The notes below the pieces were generated by a model, which saw only the letters and a program-made list of their open reading frames with translations, was not told the origin of the DNA and made no database searches. Position numbers and translations under genes: made by a program. Below are positions 9,063-16,995 of a stretch of 64,000 nucleotides of DNA, piece by piece. Source of the DNA: Chitinophaga eiseniae (GTDB taxonomy: Bacteria; Bacteroidota; Bacteroidia; Chitinophagales; Chitinophagaceae); contig NZ_FUWZ01000001.1 of assembly GCF_900167135.1 (NCBI RefSeq), forward strand, positions 1,846,336 through 1,910,335, written 5' to 3'. Within the stretch, counting starts at the first letter, position 1. Every line of letters starts with the position of its first letter.

Positions 9063-9092
9063 CAACTATTCAATAAATTTATTGAATAGTTG
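9063..9092. promoter_or_regulatory. Perfect 30-bp palindrome, predicted ArsR-family operator
   Basis: The half-site CAACTATTCAATAAA (9063-9077) is followed directly by its exact reverse complement (9078-9092) with no spacer. It sits between the divergent ArsR-rhodanese gene and the ATP-grasp gene. Length and AT-rich symmetry match ArsR/SmtB-type operators. Its position would let one dimer control both directions, including autoregulation. Confidence 0.85.
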
Positions 9093-9124
9093 AGGATGTG
9101 TTTGCTTTGCGCTATCTTACCTGG

Positions 9125-9835
9125 ATGTTACCTGTGCTACTGATTCCTGAAAAAACAGATGTCGAACTGGAGGCTGTAGCCTCTGCCTGGACAAATAGAG
9201 GAGGTGATGTCCGCCGCCTGGGAAAATACTGGGTCCGTGAAGAGGCTATTGCCGGAAGGCCTGTGGCTATTTACGGCAACCAGGCTTTCGCTTTTGTCCT
9301 GGCGCAGTTGTATGGCGCTGAACTACTGTCGCCGGATGATACCCTGATCACCCGGTTGGACACCCGCTGGACACAGCGGACCATCACGCTGCGCGATGCC
9401 GGCGACTTGCGGGAAACCGACTTCCCCGTTTTTGTAAAGCCGGTAATACCTAAAATATTCAGGCCTGGCATCTTTCCTACACTGACCGATTTTCAGAACG
9501 TACTGGGCACGCTGCCCCCTGAAGAGGCGGTGATGGCATCTTCCATTGTCACGCCTATCACGGCGGAAGCCCGCTGTTTTGTACATAACGGGCAGATGCT
9601 GGACATCGCTCTTTATGAAGGCACGGCTGACCTGGCGACCGGATCTGCTTTTGTAAAAGACTTCCTGCAACATCATGTAGCTGACCTTCCTGCCGCAGTG
9701 GTTGTAGATATCGCCTGTTCTCCACAGACGGGTTGGTTTGTGCTGGAGTTCAACGCCTGCTGGGGCGCCGGACTTAACTCCTGTAACGCCGCCAAAGTAA
9801 TAGAGGGCATCGTAGCAGCCACGGTGTCTGTCTGA
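9125..9835 (+). CDS. ATP-grasp domain protein (DUF4343-like)
   Basis: A protein of about 236 residues starting MLPVLLIPEKTD; a GTG 27 bases upstream is an alternative but would sit almost on the operator. The C-terminal half shows ATP-grasp features: DFPVFVKPVIPKIF (Lys for nucleotide), EAVMASSIVTPITAEARCFV, and the metal-binding end GWFVLEFNACWGAGLNSCN (E-x-N). This resembles DUF4343 ATP-grasp proteins. The family ligates a carboxylate to an amine or similar nucleophile using ATP; the substrate is unknown. It diverges from the ArsR-rhodanese gene across the shared palindrome and is probably repressed by it. Confidence 0.8.
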   Translation: MLPVLLIPEKTDVELEAVASAWTNRGGDVRRLGKYWVREEAIAGRPVAIYGNQAFAFVLAQLYGAELLSPDDTLITRLDTRWTQRTITLRDAGDLRETDFPVFVKPVIPKIFRPGIFPTLTDFQNVLGTLPPEEAVMASSIVTPITAEARCFVHNGQMLDIALYEGTADLATGSAFVKDFLQHHVADLPAAVVVDIACSPQTGWFVLEFNACWGAGLNSCNAAKVIEGIVAATVSV

Positions 9836-9853
9836 AGCGATTACACGAAAAAA

Positions 9854-11071
9854 TCACCGTGCTGTCTTCCTAAACCCTCTCAGCAGCAACAAAAGGCTGA
9901 AAAATGTCAGTATACCGGCTATCAGGTAGGGCATACCAGGGAAATACACCGGCGACGTGCGCGCAGTGGCCCAGGCGAAGCTGCTGGTCAGCAGCGGCGG
10001 GGCCAGCAACGTAGTGAGGCCCATCAGGCTGCCCAGCCCGCCCTGCAGTTCGCCCTGCTCATTATCTGGCATGGCGCCGGCGACAATGCTCTGCATAGCG
10101 GTACCCTGTATGCTGCCAGCGATGTAGATAACCAGGGCGGGCAACAGTATCCATTGCCATCCGGCGAAGGCAAACAGCAGAAAGCCGGTGATCATACACA
10201 ACAAGCCGGTAACGGCCATCTGCCTGTCGCTGAGCCGTTTGGTGAGCACGCCCACCAGCCAGGTCTGGGAGATGATGGACAATACACCTACAAACGCCAG
10301 CGAATAACCCACCAGCAGATTACTCCACTTAAATTTTTCTATGGTGAAGAAGGCCCACACACTCTCCATACTATGGGTGGCGAAAGATACCAGCATCATG
10401 GAGAATATCAATGACTTTACCAGCGGAAACCGCACCAGGTGCTGCAGAGCGCCAAGGGGATTGGCCCGCTTCCAGTCAAAAGCCCGGCGATGCGCCAGGG
10501 GCAGCGACTCCGGAAAAAAGTAATATCCCAGCAGGAAATTGAGGAAGCTGAGCGCTGCGGCCACCATAAAAGGGGTGTGCGTACCCCATCGGCCCAGTGT
10601 GCCGCCAATCACCGGGCCGATGATGAAGCCGAGGCCAAAGGCAGCGTTGATCAGTCCATAATGACGGGTACGGTTTTCGTCGGTACTGATGTCGGCCACG
10701 CAGGCGGAAGCCACGGCGTAGCTGGCGCCGGTGATGCCTGCAATGGCACGGCCGGCGAACAGCCACGTTACATTGGGCGCAAAAGCGAGAAAGAGACAGT
10801 CAACGGAAAAACCCAGCAGGGAGGACAGCAGGACGGGCCGCCGGCCGTAACGGTCGCTCAGTCCGCCCAGTACAGGCGCAAAAATGAATTGCATGGCTGC
10901 ATAGGCAAATGCCAGCCATCCGCCGTAGCGGGCGGCGGTGCTGATGTCTGCATGAAGCAGCTCACGGAGTAACTGCGGCAGGACCGGAAAAATCAAACCA
11001 AAACCAGCGGTGTCTATCACGACCACCAAAACAATAAATAACAAACGGGAACGGTAATACGCAGACTGCAT
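9854..11071 (-). CDS. MFS transporter, TetA-like drug:proton antiporter
   Basis: The protein of about 405 residues has twelve predicted membrane segments. The MFS motif A is intact in the loop after helix 2 (LGGLSDRYGRRPVLL), and a motif-C-like stretch follows (AIAGITGASYAVASACVADI). Sequence style matches the TCR/Tet subfamily, inner-membrane antiporters that export tetracycline-like or other drugs in exchange for protons. The start at MQSAYYRSR is chosen because the first helix follows at once; an ATG 39 bases upstream is possible. Resistance to a given drug cannot be claimed from sequence, since most relatives are multidrug or orphan exporters. Confidence 0.85.
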   Translation of the reverse strand: MQSAYYRSRLLFIVLVVVIDTAGFGLIFPVLPQLLRELLHADISTAARYGGWLAFAYAAMQFIFAPVLGGLSDRYGRRPVLLSSLLGFSVDCLFLAFAPNVTWLFAGRAIAGITGASYAVASACVADISTDENRTRHYGLINAAFGLGFIIGPVIGGTLGRWGTHTPFMVAAALSFLNFLLGYYFFPESLPLAHRRAFDWKRANPLGALQHLVRFPLVKSLIFSMMLVSFATHSMESVWAFFTIEKFKWSNLLVGYSLAFVGVLSIISQTWLVGVLTKRLSDRQMAVTGLLCMITGFLLFAFAGWQWILLPALVIYIAGSIQGTAMQSIVAGAMPDNEQGELQGGLGSLMGLTTLLAPPLLTSSFAWATARTSPVYFPGMPYLIAGILTFFSLLLLLRGFRKTAR

Positions 11072-11266
11072 CAGGATACAATAGCTAAAATATGAGAAAT
11101 ACACGGCCATGGAAACACGCCGCGTTAAACGATGGGCAGGAAGCCCGGAAAGTAAGTGGTTGATCAGTATCTCATGGGCGCAAAAATAACAGGAAATTAC
11201 CTTCTCTCAAAAATATATCTTGTCATTGTCCACACCAGTGGGATATTCCATACCTTCAGGGCCATT

Positions 11267-11591
11267 ATGGTCCAGGCAGCACATACCGATAAGGAAACGG
11301 TCGTCAGCATACTGACAGCCGCTTTTGCAGATAATAAAAGCGTTAATTACGTGGTCCGCCAGGGTCGCGGGAGGATGGTTCATCGGGGTATTGCCGGGTA
11401 AACAGCATCAGGGGACGGGCAGCCTGCTGCTCCGGCAACTCCTCGCAGACGGGCAACGCCCCGTGTACCTGGAAACATCGATGGTCGATAACGTCAACTG
11501 GTATACGAAAAGGGGTTTTGAAGTTTATCAAACCCTGCAGTTCGGGCATGGCAATCTGTACCTGTTGAGAACAAGTACCGCGCGTGCATGA
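11267..11591 (+). pseudogene. GNAT acetyltransferase with internal deletion and frame change
   Basis: Two GNAT pieces lie in different frames. From ATG 11267, MVQAAHTDKETVVSILTAAF followed by ADNKSVNYVVRQ is a typical N-terminus; it then goes out of frame. In the second frame (about 11355-11591) WFIGVLPGKQHQGTGSLLLR and PVYLETSMVDNVNWYTKRGF give the acetyl-CoA loop and the C-terminal strands. Intact relatives have roughly 80-90 residues between these parts, carrying the central strands, so the gene appears to have lost its middle and shifted frame. It is not expected to make an active enzyme. Confidence 0.75.
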
Positions 11592-11599
11592 AAAATCAA

Positions 11600-11941
11600 T
11601 CAGTTTATCCGCGTGTCAACGGGAAAGTACCGTTTGTTTTTCTCTTCTCTCCATTTCACGAACATAATATGTTGTACAAACTCGAGGAACTGGTAGTCAT
11701 CCACCAGCATACTTAAGGTGAGTCCATCCGGGGAACCGGTACTTTTTGTACGGGCCTGTTCATAACGGGTGAGTTTCTCCTGTAAGTTGGCGGTAAGGGA
11801 TTTAACCAGTTCCGGGAAGACCTCGAAGGCTTCCTGCATAATACGTTGACCTTTAGGAGTTTGTTTCAGCTCCTGCAGGCGTTCATGGGTTAATGGTGGC
11901 AGGGATACGCCGGTCTGCTGGGATTTTTGGCCTGTCGTCAT
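11600..11941 (-). CDS. Hypothetical protein, 113 residues
   Basis: I do not recognise a family. The product is soluble and mostly helical, with a Pro-containing N-terminus (SLPPLTHERLQELKQTPKGQ), a central amphipathic helix (FPELVKSLTANLQEKLTRYE), and a C-terminal part LVDDYQFLEFVQHIMFVKW. No signal peptide or membrane segment is visible. It diverges from the sigma factor gene across a 152-base region containing an inverted repeat, so the two may share regulation; a link to sigma activity is speculation. Confidence 0.6.
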   Translation of the reverse strand: MTTGQKSQQTGVSLPPLTHERLQELKQTPKGQRIMQEAFEVFPELVKSLTANLQEKLTRYEQARTKSTGSPDGLTLSMLVDDYQFLEFVQHIMFVKWREEKNKRYFPVDTRIN

Positions 11942-12033
11942 CGTTTTAGTTTGTGCTTTTATAGGTTAATCAGGTTAATAGTCAGGCTTTTATATGCCTT
12001 TCGATATGGATTAGAGTACAGATTTCATAAAAG

Positions 12034-12061
12034 GTTACAAAATGTTACCATTTTTTGTAAC
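12034..12061. promoter_or_regulatory. Inverted repeat upstream of the sigma factor gene
   Basis: GTTACAAAA (12034-12042) and TTTTGTAAC (12053-12061) are perfect 9-base inverted arms. A third partial copy (TGTTACC) lies in the 10-base spacer. The element ends 32 bases before the sigma factor start, in the divergent promoter region with the 113-residue hypothetical gene. It could be an operator; no regulator is identified. Confidence 0.5.
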
Positions 12062-12093
12062 TTATTTTCACTTTAACCATCTAATAACTGATA

Positions 12094-12744
12094 ATGAGTA
12101 TCATTCAACCTATTGACACGCTTACTGACAATGAAATTATCGCCAGGGTGCTGGCAGGAGAAAAACGATTGTACGAGTTGCTGATGCGGCGCAATAACGC
12201 CAGTCTCTTCCGGATCGGGATGTCTTTCCTGAACAACGACATGGATGTGGAGGACGTGATGCAACAGACTTACATCAATGCCTATCAGCACCTGGAGAGC
12301 TTCCGGCAGGAAGCTGCTTTTGCTACCTGGCTCAAGAGGATTATGATCAATGAGTGCCATCAGCATCTCAAAAGGAGGCAGCACGCAGGCAGCGAGGATA
12401 TTTCAACAGTGGAGCTAGGTCAGGATATTGCCAAAACTAGAACACCTGTGGACACTGTCATTAACAAAGAGCTGGGTGAAGTGCTGGAAAAGGCGCTGCT
12501 GAGTATTCCGGAAAAATACCGGGCCGTTTTCGTGCTACGGGAACTGGAACAGCTCAACGTGGCGGAAACCGCCAAAGTGCTGGACATCTCCCGGGTTAAC
12601 GTCAAAGTCCGCCAGATCAGGGCCAAAATGATGTTGCGCGAACATATTTCCAACTTCTATAAAAATGATGTGGTCTTCCCGTTCCATCTTATCCGGTGCG
12701 ACAGGGTGGTCAACAATGTGCTCCGCCAACTGGAGATTGAATAA
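12094..12744 (+). CDS. RNA polymerase sigma-70 family (ECF-type) sigma factor
   Basis: The 216-residue protein has only regions 2 and 4, as in ECF sigma factors. Region 2 spans about residues 25-100 (LFRIGMSFLNNDMDVEDVMQ; FATWLKRIMINECHQHLKRR). Region 4 spans about 130-190 (LLSIPEKYRAVFVLRELEQL; VAETAKVLDISRVNVKVRQI). It directs RNA polymerase to a set of alternative promoters. No anti-sigma gene is adjacent, which is unusual for the class; control may be transcriptional, through the inverted repeat upstream. About 30 residues extend beyond region 4. A hairpin terminator follows the stop directly. Confidence 0.92.
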   Translation: MSIIQPIDTLTDNEIIARVLAGEKRLYELLMRRNNASLFRIGMSFLNNDMDVEDVMQQTYINAYQHLESFRQEAAFATWLKRIMINECHQHLKRRQHAGSEDISTVELGQDIAKTRTPVDTVINKELGEVLEKALLSIPEKYRAVFVLRELEQLNVAETAKVLDISRVNVKVRQIRAKMMLREHISNFYKNDVVFPFHLIRCDRVVNNVLRQLEIE

Positions 12745-12763
12745 AAAAATCTTTTTACAATGG

Positions 12764-12794
12764 AAGACCGGCACGCAGGGCCGGTCTTTTTTTG
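12764..12794. terminator. Intrinsic terminator after the sigma factor gene
   Basis: AAGACCGGC (12764-12772) pairs perfectly with GCCGGTCTT (12780-12788) around a 7-base loop, followed by a T-run. It lies between the sigma gene stop (12744) and the stop of the convergent SRPBCC gene (12801). A-rich sequence on the other side lets it work in both directions. Confidence 0.85.
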
Positions 12795-12800
12795 CCTCGC

Positions 12801-13253
12801 TTACGCCTCCATTTCCTCAAAAGCGCCTTTGCGCAGATGAATACCGTATTCAAGATATGCCTTCAGGCAGTCGAGGAAGTTGGTCCACCCGAAAGTATTT
12901 TGAGAGAACCATTTCAGCCCTTTCTCATCTAACGGAAGCGTTCCTTCGGTCACTTTTACGAGGGTACCGCCGTTTGGTGAAGGCGACAATATTATCTTCA
13001 CCTGTGTGGTGTGCTGTGGGGCGCCTTCCCATTCAAAATGAATTTCTTTGTCTTTTACCACCTTTTTCACCGGAATATCGTAATTGACCGCTTCTTCGGC
13101 AAACCGCCATACCACCGTTTCTCCCTCCACCATGCGGCCGCTGCCGGAGGCAATAAAGTAGTTCCGCATTTTCTGCGGATCAACGATGGCTTCAAAAACT
13201 TCCTGCGGCGGTTTGGCTATCCGCATGGATGCGGAAATGATCAACGGTCCCAT
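12801..13253 (-). CDS. SRPBCC (AHSA1-like) domain protein
   Basis: A 150-residue protein of the START/Bet v1-like SRPBCC superfamily, AHSA1 branch. Visible features are the opening strand ISASMRIAKPPQEVFEAIVD, the middle GETVVWRFAEEAVNYDIPVK, the strand pair IHFEWEGAPQHTTQVKIILS, and the C-terminal helix TFGWTNFLDCLKAYLEYGI. The fold forms a hydrophobic cavity that binds small ligands; bacterial members are mostly uncharacterised and often found near ArsR regulators. No signal peptide is seen. It is transcribed away from the eight-gene operon that starts at 13619. Confidence 0.88.
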   Translation of the reverse strand: MGPLIISASMRIAKPPQEVFEAIVDPQKMRNYFIASGSGRMVEGETVVWRFAEEAVNYDIPVKKVVKDKEIHFEWEGAPQHTTQVKIILSPSPNGGTLVKVTEGTLPLDEKGLKWFSQNTFGWTNFLDCLKAYLEYGIHLRKGAFEEMEA

Positions 13254-13618
13254 AAGATATGTTTTTAGAGGATGATAGGGTAAGTTACACCGTTATGCCC
13301 AGATTTTTTCTGAAGGTAAACGCCGTTTTCATGATAATTTCAGGGGTAATCCTGCAGAATGCCGACAGGCCTTATAGTTGACCGGTTCGCGAGGGGTAAT
13401 GAATTAATTTTCAGGCAGCTGATTATATATTTAAAAAATATGACTATATTGCTGATAGAAAGACACTCAATTTAATCGCATCAGTTACAGCAGCTTGTGT
13501 AGATTGGCCCCCTGACGTATGTAGATTCCCGGACTTGATGATTATGCCCTATTGAAGAGACTAGTTCCCAATATTCCCGAGCAGCATCATATCATTCTTT
13601 TAAAATTAAGTTTACTCA
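13254..13618. other. 365-base AT-rich promoter region of the eight-gene operon
   Basis: This gap between the divergent SRPBCC gene and the vWA-like lipoprotein gene holds no convincing ORF or RNA gene. It is AT-rich in its second half (around 13420-13450). Two TGTAGATT copies at 13498-13505 and 13520-13527 are spaced 22 bases, about two helical turns. I found no clear match to the Bacteroidota TAnnTTTG promoter element. Confidence 0.6.
13498..13527 (+). promoter_or_regulatory. Pair of phased TGTAGATT direct repeats
   Basis: TGTAGATT occurs at 13498-13505 and 13520-13527, start to start 22 bases, placing both on the same DNA face about 95-120 bases upstream of the operon. The same core occurs three times upstream of the WG-repeat genes near 54.9 kb. 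This could be a direct-repeat binding site, but chance is not excluded. Confidence 0.35.
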
Positions 13619-15040
13619 ATGTTGAAACTACCTAAAGTGATCAGTGTAGTATGTGGTTTTTTTTTCGTACTGGCAGCCTGCAAAAGTAATTCTGGTAGCC
13701 GGGAAAAGTACAGACCGGCGAAAGATAGCAGTGCTGACATCCAGGTGCCGGGCGGCACAAATATGGCACCCGCCACCTATAAGATATTCATCGAGAATTC
13801 GGGTAGCATGAATGGTTATGTGACCGTTAATTCTGCGTTTAAGAATGCGGTCATGGGTTTTATTACCGATCTTAAAACAAAGGATATTGCCAGCCAGCTT
13901 AATATCTATTATATCAATAAGCAGATTTGCCCACAGAAAGAAAATGCCCAGCCGAACGAAATAAAGTACTTTTTTCAGAACCTGAATCCCGTGAGTTTCA
14001 ATGCCTCCGGATGCGGTACCACTACTTCCTATATCCCTGAAATTATCAAACGGGTAGCCGACAGCGTTAAAACAGATGTCAATGTGCTGATTTCAGACTT
14101 TATATTTTCCGATAGCGAAGGTACGTCCCCGGCATACCTGGAAGCTGCGCAGCACACCATAAAATTATACCTTGCAGAAGCGCTGATGTCCCAGAACTTC
14201 GCTACTGTTATTGTTAAGCTGAATTCAAACTTCGACGGTAAATATTATATAGAAAGTAAACGTCCTGCCGTCGCAGATTTCAGCGGACACCCCATTTCCC
14301 GCCCTTATTATATGGTGATTTTCGGGAAACCTGCGCAATTACGGCCGATGTTGGACAAGATAAATTTCGGCCAATACAAAGGCTATGAAAACAGCTGTTA
14401 TCTGTTTCCCCCAGGGAAACAATCTATTGACGCCAAGATCGTACTGAATGATAAAATAGGACAGTTCCAGGCTTCTTTCCCCGCCACCAACCTGATGATC
14501 AACCATGCTGCCATGGGTAACGACAGAAATGGTGAGAAAGTATTTCAGTTCTCACTGGCCGCCAACCTGGACCATCTGAAAACCGATAAAAATTATTTAC
14601 TGGATGTATCTCAATACGAACTGCCTGTCAACTACCGGCTGGTATCAGTAAAAGAAACGGGGCCTTTGGCAGGGCCAGGTCTGGAAGGATATACCCACCT
14701 GTTTACATTACAAACCACGGCCCTGCAACCCGACCAGGACGTATATCTCCGCCTGAAGCCCCGGCTGCCGGGCTGGGTAGAGGCTTCTTCAACCAATGAC
14801 GATTCCAACCCGGCTGATACGCTGCAACAACATAAAACTTTTGGCTTCGCTTACCTCGTCAAAGGAATGTCTGATGCCTACACCAATCACTATGCTGATG
14901 CGGCACAGTTCGCACTTAAGGTAAAAGTCAGCAAGGACAATGCCGGTGGCCAGGGGACCCGGAGTGGATTTCCCTGGTGGATCATTGTTGCGATCGTAGC
15001 CTTGCTGGGAGTAGTGTTCCTGTTAAAAAGAAGATCATAA
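13619..15040 (+). CDS. vWA-like lipoprotein with a C-terminal membrane anchor
   Basis: First gene of the eight-gene operon, 473 residues. An N-terminal lipoprotein signal (KVISVVCGFFFVLAAC, Cys21) and a C-terminal membrane segment (WWIIVAIVALLGVVFLL, about 452-468) followed by KRRS frame a large envelope-exposed body. Residues 59-64, E-N-S-G-S-M in the context KIFIENSGSMNGYV, look like a von Willebrand A MIDAS motif with Glu in place of the first Asp. NVLISDFIFSD near residue 159 fits the later vWA Asp strand. vWA domains usually bind a divalent metal and partner proteins. The second half is predicted beta-rich. A lipidated Cys plus C-terminal anchor would tether both ends of the protein, which is odd. 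It is likely a sensor or scaffold on the outer side of the inner membrane. Confidence 0.75.
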   Translation: MLKLPKVISVVCGFFFVLAACKSNSGSREKYRPAKDSSADIQVPGGTNMAPATYKIFIENSGSMNGYVTVNSAFKNAVMGFITDLKTKDIASQLNIYYINKQICPQKENAQPNEIKYFFQNLNPVSFNASGCGTTTSYIPEIIKRVADSVKTDVNVLISDFIFSDSEGTSPAYLEAAQHTIKLYLAEALMSQNFATVIVKLNSNFDGKYYIESKRPAVADFSGHPISRPYYMVIFGKPAQLRPMLDKINFGQYKGYENSCYLFPPGKQSIDAKIVLNDKIGQFQASFPATNLMINHAAMGNDRNGEKVFQFSLAANLDHLKTDKNYLLDVSQYELPVNYRLVSVKETGPLAGPGLEGYTHLFTLQTTALQPDQDVYLRLKPRLPGWVEASSTNDDSNPADTLQQHKTFGFAYLVKGMSDAYTNHYADAAQFALKVKVSKDNAGGQGTRSGFPWWIIVAIVALLGVVFLLKRRS

Positions 15041-15050
15041 AAATATATGT

Positions 15051-15494
15051 ATGGAATTTGTCATTGCCCTTTTTGAATCACTTGGCCTCTATTCTGATGC
15101 CAACGGCCTGGGAGAACATCTTCGTGGACTAGACCTCTCCTGTACCGGCTTTACCAGGACCTCCCTCTATAATCAGGTTTTTATCTGGCTTTTTGTCATT
15201 AATACGGTCGTTGTCGTGAATTACTACTATTTGTTTTTTAACAGACGTCCCTGGAACAAATGGTGGGTATGGCTGGTAAATGTGCTCGTCGCAGCGTTGA
15301 TCGTGGCGTATATTGCTTATGCAATGCCTCATAACGACCTGGAAACAAATAATATTTGTCAGCAGTTGAGCGTGACCGATAATGACTGTGTCGGCTTTGC
15401 CACAGCGGCGGCCATCTATTCTGTGATATGGTCTTTTATCGTATCGCTGATTATCAAATGGAAAAGTGGTGTTAACAAAAAAGTTCCCTTCTGA
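15051..15494 (+). CDS. Small multi-pass membrane protein, unknown family
   Basis: A 147-residue protein with three clear hydrophobic segments: VFIWLFVINTVVVVNYYYLF (about 43-63), WWVWLVNVLVAALIVAYIAY (about 70-90), and ATAAAIYSVIWSFIVSLII (about 117-136). An N-terminal amphipathic part and an extra-membrane loop with two Cys (NNICQQLSVTDNDC) complete it; the Cys could form a disulfide. It starts 10 bases after the vWA-like gene and ends 2 bases before the tubulin-like gene. It probably serves as an inner-membrane partner for one of these. No family recognised. Confidence 0.7.
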   Translation: MEFVIALFESLGLYSDANGLGEHLRGLDLSCTGFTRTSLYNQVFIWLFVINTVVVVNYYYLFFNRRPWNKWWVWLVNVLVAALIVAYIAYAMPHNDLETNNICQQLSVTDNDCVGFATAAAIYSVIWSFIVSLIIKWKSGVNKKVPF

Positions 15495-15496
15495 TT

Positions 15497-16975
15497 ATGG
15501 CAAAACTCTTTCTTTTCGCAATTGGCGGCACCGGTTCCAGAGTGGTCAAGGCGCTGACGATGCTGATGGCTTCCGGGGTAGAAATCAAAAATACAGAAAC
15601 GATTATCCCCATTATCATCGATCCCGACAGTGCTAACGGTGACCTTACCCGTACTGTCGACATTCTGAAACTGTATAAGGAAATCCGGGAGAAAGGGAGC
15701 TCTAAAGACACCGGTTTTTTTCAGGTGAAACTATCTTCTTTGGATGAGCTGGGTGACCAGCGTTTTGTATCCGATAATTTTAAGTTCGATATCGACGGCG
15801 TAAAAGAACAGCTGTTCAAAGATTTTATCGGTTATAGTGAACTCGACAGAAATAACCGGGCGTTTGCTTCGCTTTTGTTCTCCAAAGCCAACCTGGAGGC
15901 TGATATGGAAGTAGGGTTCAAGGGAAATCCCAATATCGGCAGCGTAGTGCTTAATAAATTCAAAGACTCGGATTTTTTCCGCAAGTTTGCTTCCAATTTT
16001 GAACAGGATGACCGCATCTTTATCATCAGTTCAATTTTCGGAGGGACTGGCGCCGCTGGTTTTCCCCTGATATTGAAAAATATCCGGGAAGCCCGCAGCC
16101 CTGTACCGCATCATCATTTTTTGCAACATGCCCGTATTGGCGCGGTGACAGTCCTGCCTTATTTCGGCGTCGATAAAAACGAACAAACCAGTATTGATAG
16201 CAATACTTTTATCTCCAAGACCAAAGCGGCTTTGTCTTATTACGCGAGGAACGTAAGTGGTAACAATTCCATCAATGCATTGTATTATATCGGCGACAAG
16301 GTAACCAACGATCAGAAAGGGGCCGATGGCGCCCATGAGCAGCGAAATAAAGCACACTTCATAGAGCTCGCAGCAGCATTAAGCATCGTCGATTTTATGG
16401 AATTGCCGGATGCCGATTTGCAGGTAGACCAGGGACGCGCTGTAGCCCCCCGTTTTTATGAGTTTGGTCTGAAGAATGAAACCCAGGCGGTCACGTTTGA
16501 CGATATGGCCATGCAAACATATGACATCGTGGCCCGGCCGGTTACCTGTTACGCGCTGTTCCGCAATTTTATGGAATATCACTACGAGGAGATTTCACGT
16601 GACAGAGGCGAAGCCTGGGCCTCCAATGGTAATAACAAACTCGCTACTGCAGAGATGGATAGCCGTTACAAGGCAGCTATTCATATGTTCAATAAACATT
16701 TTGCCGAGTGGGTGGAAGAAATGTCAGGATCCAATGTGGCGTTCAGGCCCGTCAATCTGCAGAAGTCCGGCAAAGATCTCTATAACCTGGTCAATAATAA
16801 GCCTGCAAAGAAAAGTATGATGAAGTCGTTGTTCCATGGATCAGGGCTGGACAATTTTGTAGGGATACTGTCGAAAAAAGAACCCGAATTTGATCATCTG
16901 AAAAATACCCAGAAGCTGATGGCCTTGTTCTATCACGCTGCAGCAGAGGTGGCACAAAAAGAAATCGGTATTTAA
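15497..16975 (+). CDS. Tubulin/FtsZ-like GTPase-fold protein
   Basis: The 492-residue cytoplasmic protein shows two glycine loops expected of the tubulin/FtsZ superfamily. One is the N-terminal Rossmann loop LFAIGGTGSRVVKAL (residues about 6-20). The other is FGGTGAAGFPLIL near residues 179-190, in the place of the tubulin signature G-G-G-T-G-(T/S)-G. IIPIIIDPDSANGD supplies an acidic strand end after the first loop. This matches the divergent 'tubulin-like' protein group rather than cell-division FtsZ: the C-terminal FtsZ peptide is absent and the protein is longer. By homology it should bind GTP and may polymerise; neither is shown. It sits directly before the actin-like gene (20-base gap), so two cytoskeletal NTPase folds are encoded side by side. 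Confidence 0.78.
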   Translation: MAKLFLFAIGGTGSRVVKALTMLMASGVEIKNTETIIPIIIDPDSANGDLTRTVDILKLYKEIREKGSSKDTGFFQVKLSSLDELGDQRFVSDNFKFDIDGVKEQLFKDFIGYSELDRNNRAFASLLFSKANLEADMEVGFKGNPNIGSVVLNKFKDSDFFRKFASNFEQDDRIFIISSIFGGTGAAGFPLILKNIREARSPVPHHHFLQHARIGAVTVLPYFGVDKNEQTSIDSNTFISKTKAALSYYARNVSGNNSINALYYIGDKVTNDQKGADGAHEQRNKAHFIELAAALSIVDFMELPDADLQVDQGRAVAPRFYEFGLKNETQAVTFDDMAMQTYDIVARPVTCYALFRNFMEYHYEEISRDRGEAWASNGNNKLATAEMDSRYKAAIHMFNKHFAEWVEEMSGSNVAFRPVNLQKSGKDLYNLVNNKPAKKSMMKSLFHGSGLDNFVGILSKKEPEFDHLKNTQKLMALFYHAAAEVAQKEIGI

Positions 16976-16995
16976 AGTTATTTCAACCATAAGTT

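Noticed and set aside
9854..11071. Calling the MFS gene a tetracycline resistance determinant
   Set aside because: Motifs place it in the TCR/Tet branch, but nothing in the sequence shows drug specificity and no TetR-type gene is adjacent.
15497..16975. Calling the tubulin-like gene ftsZ
   Set aside because: The glycine signature is altered, the length and C-terminus do not fit FtsZ, and no division genes are nearby.
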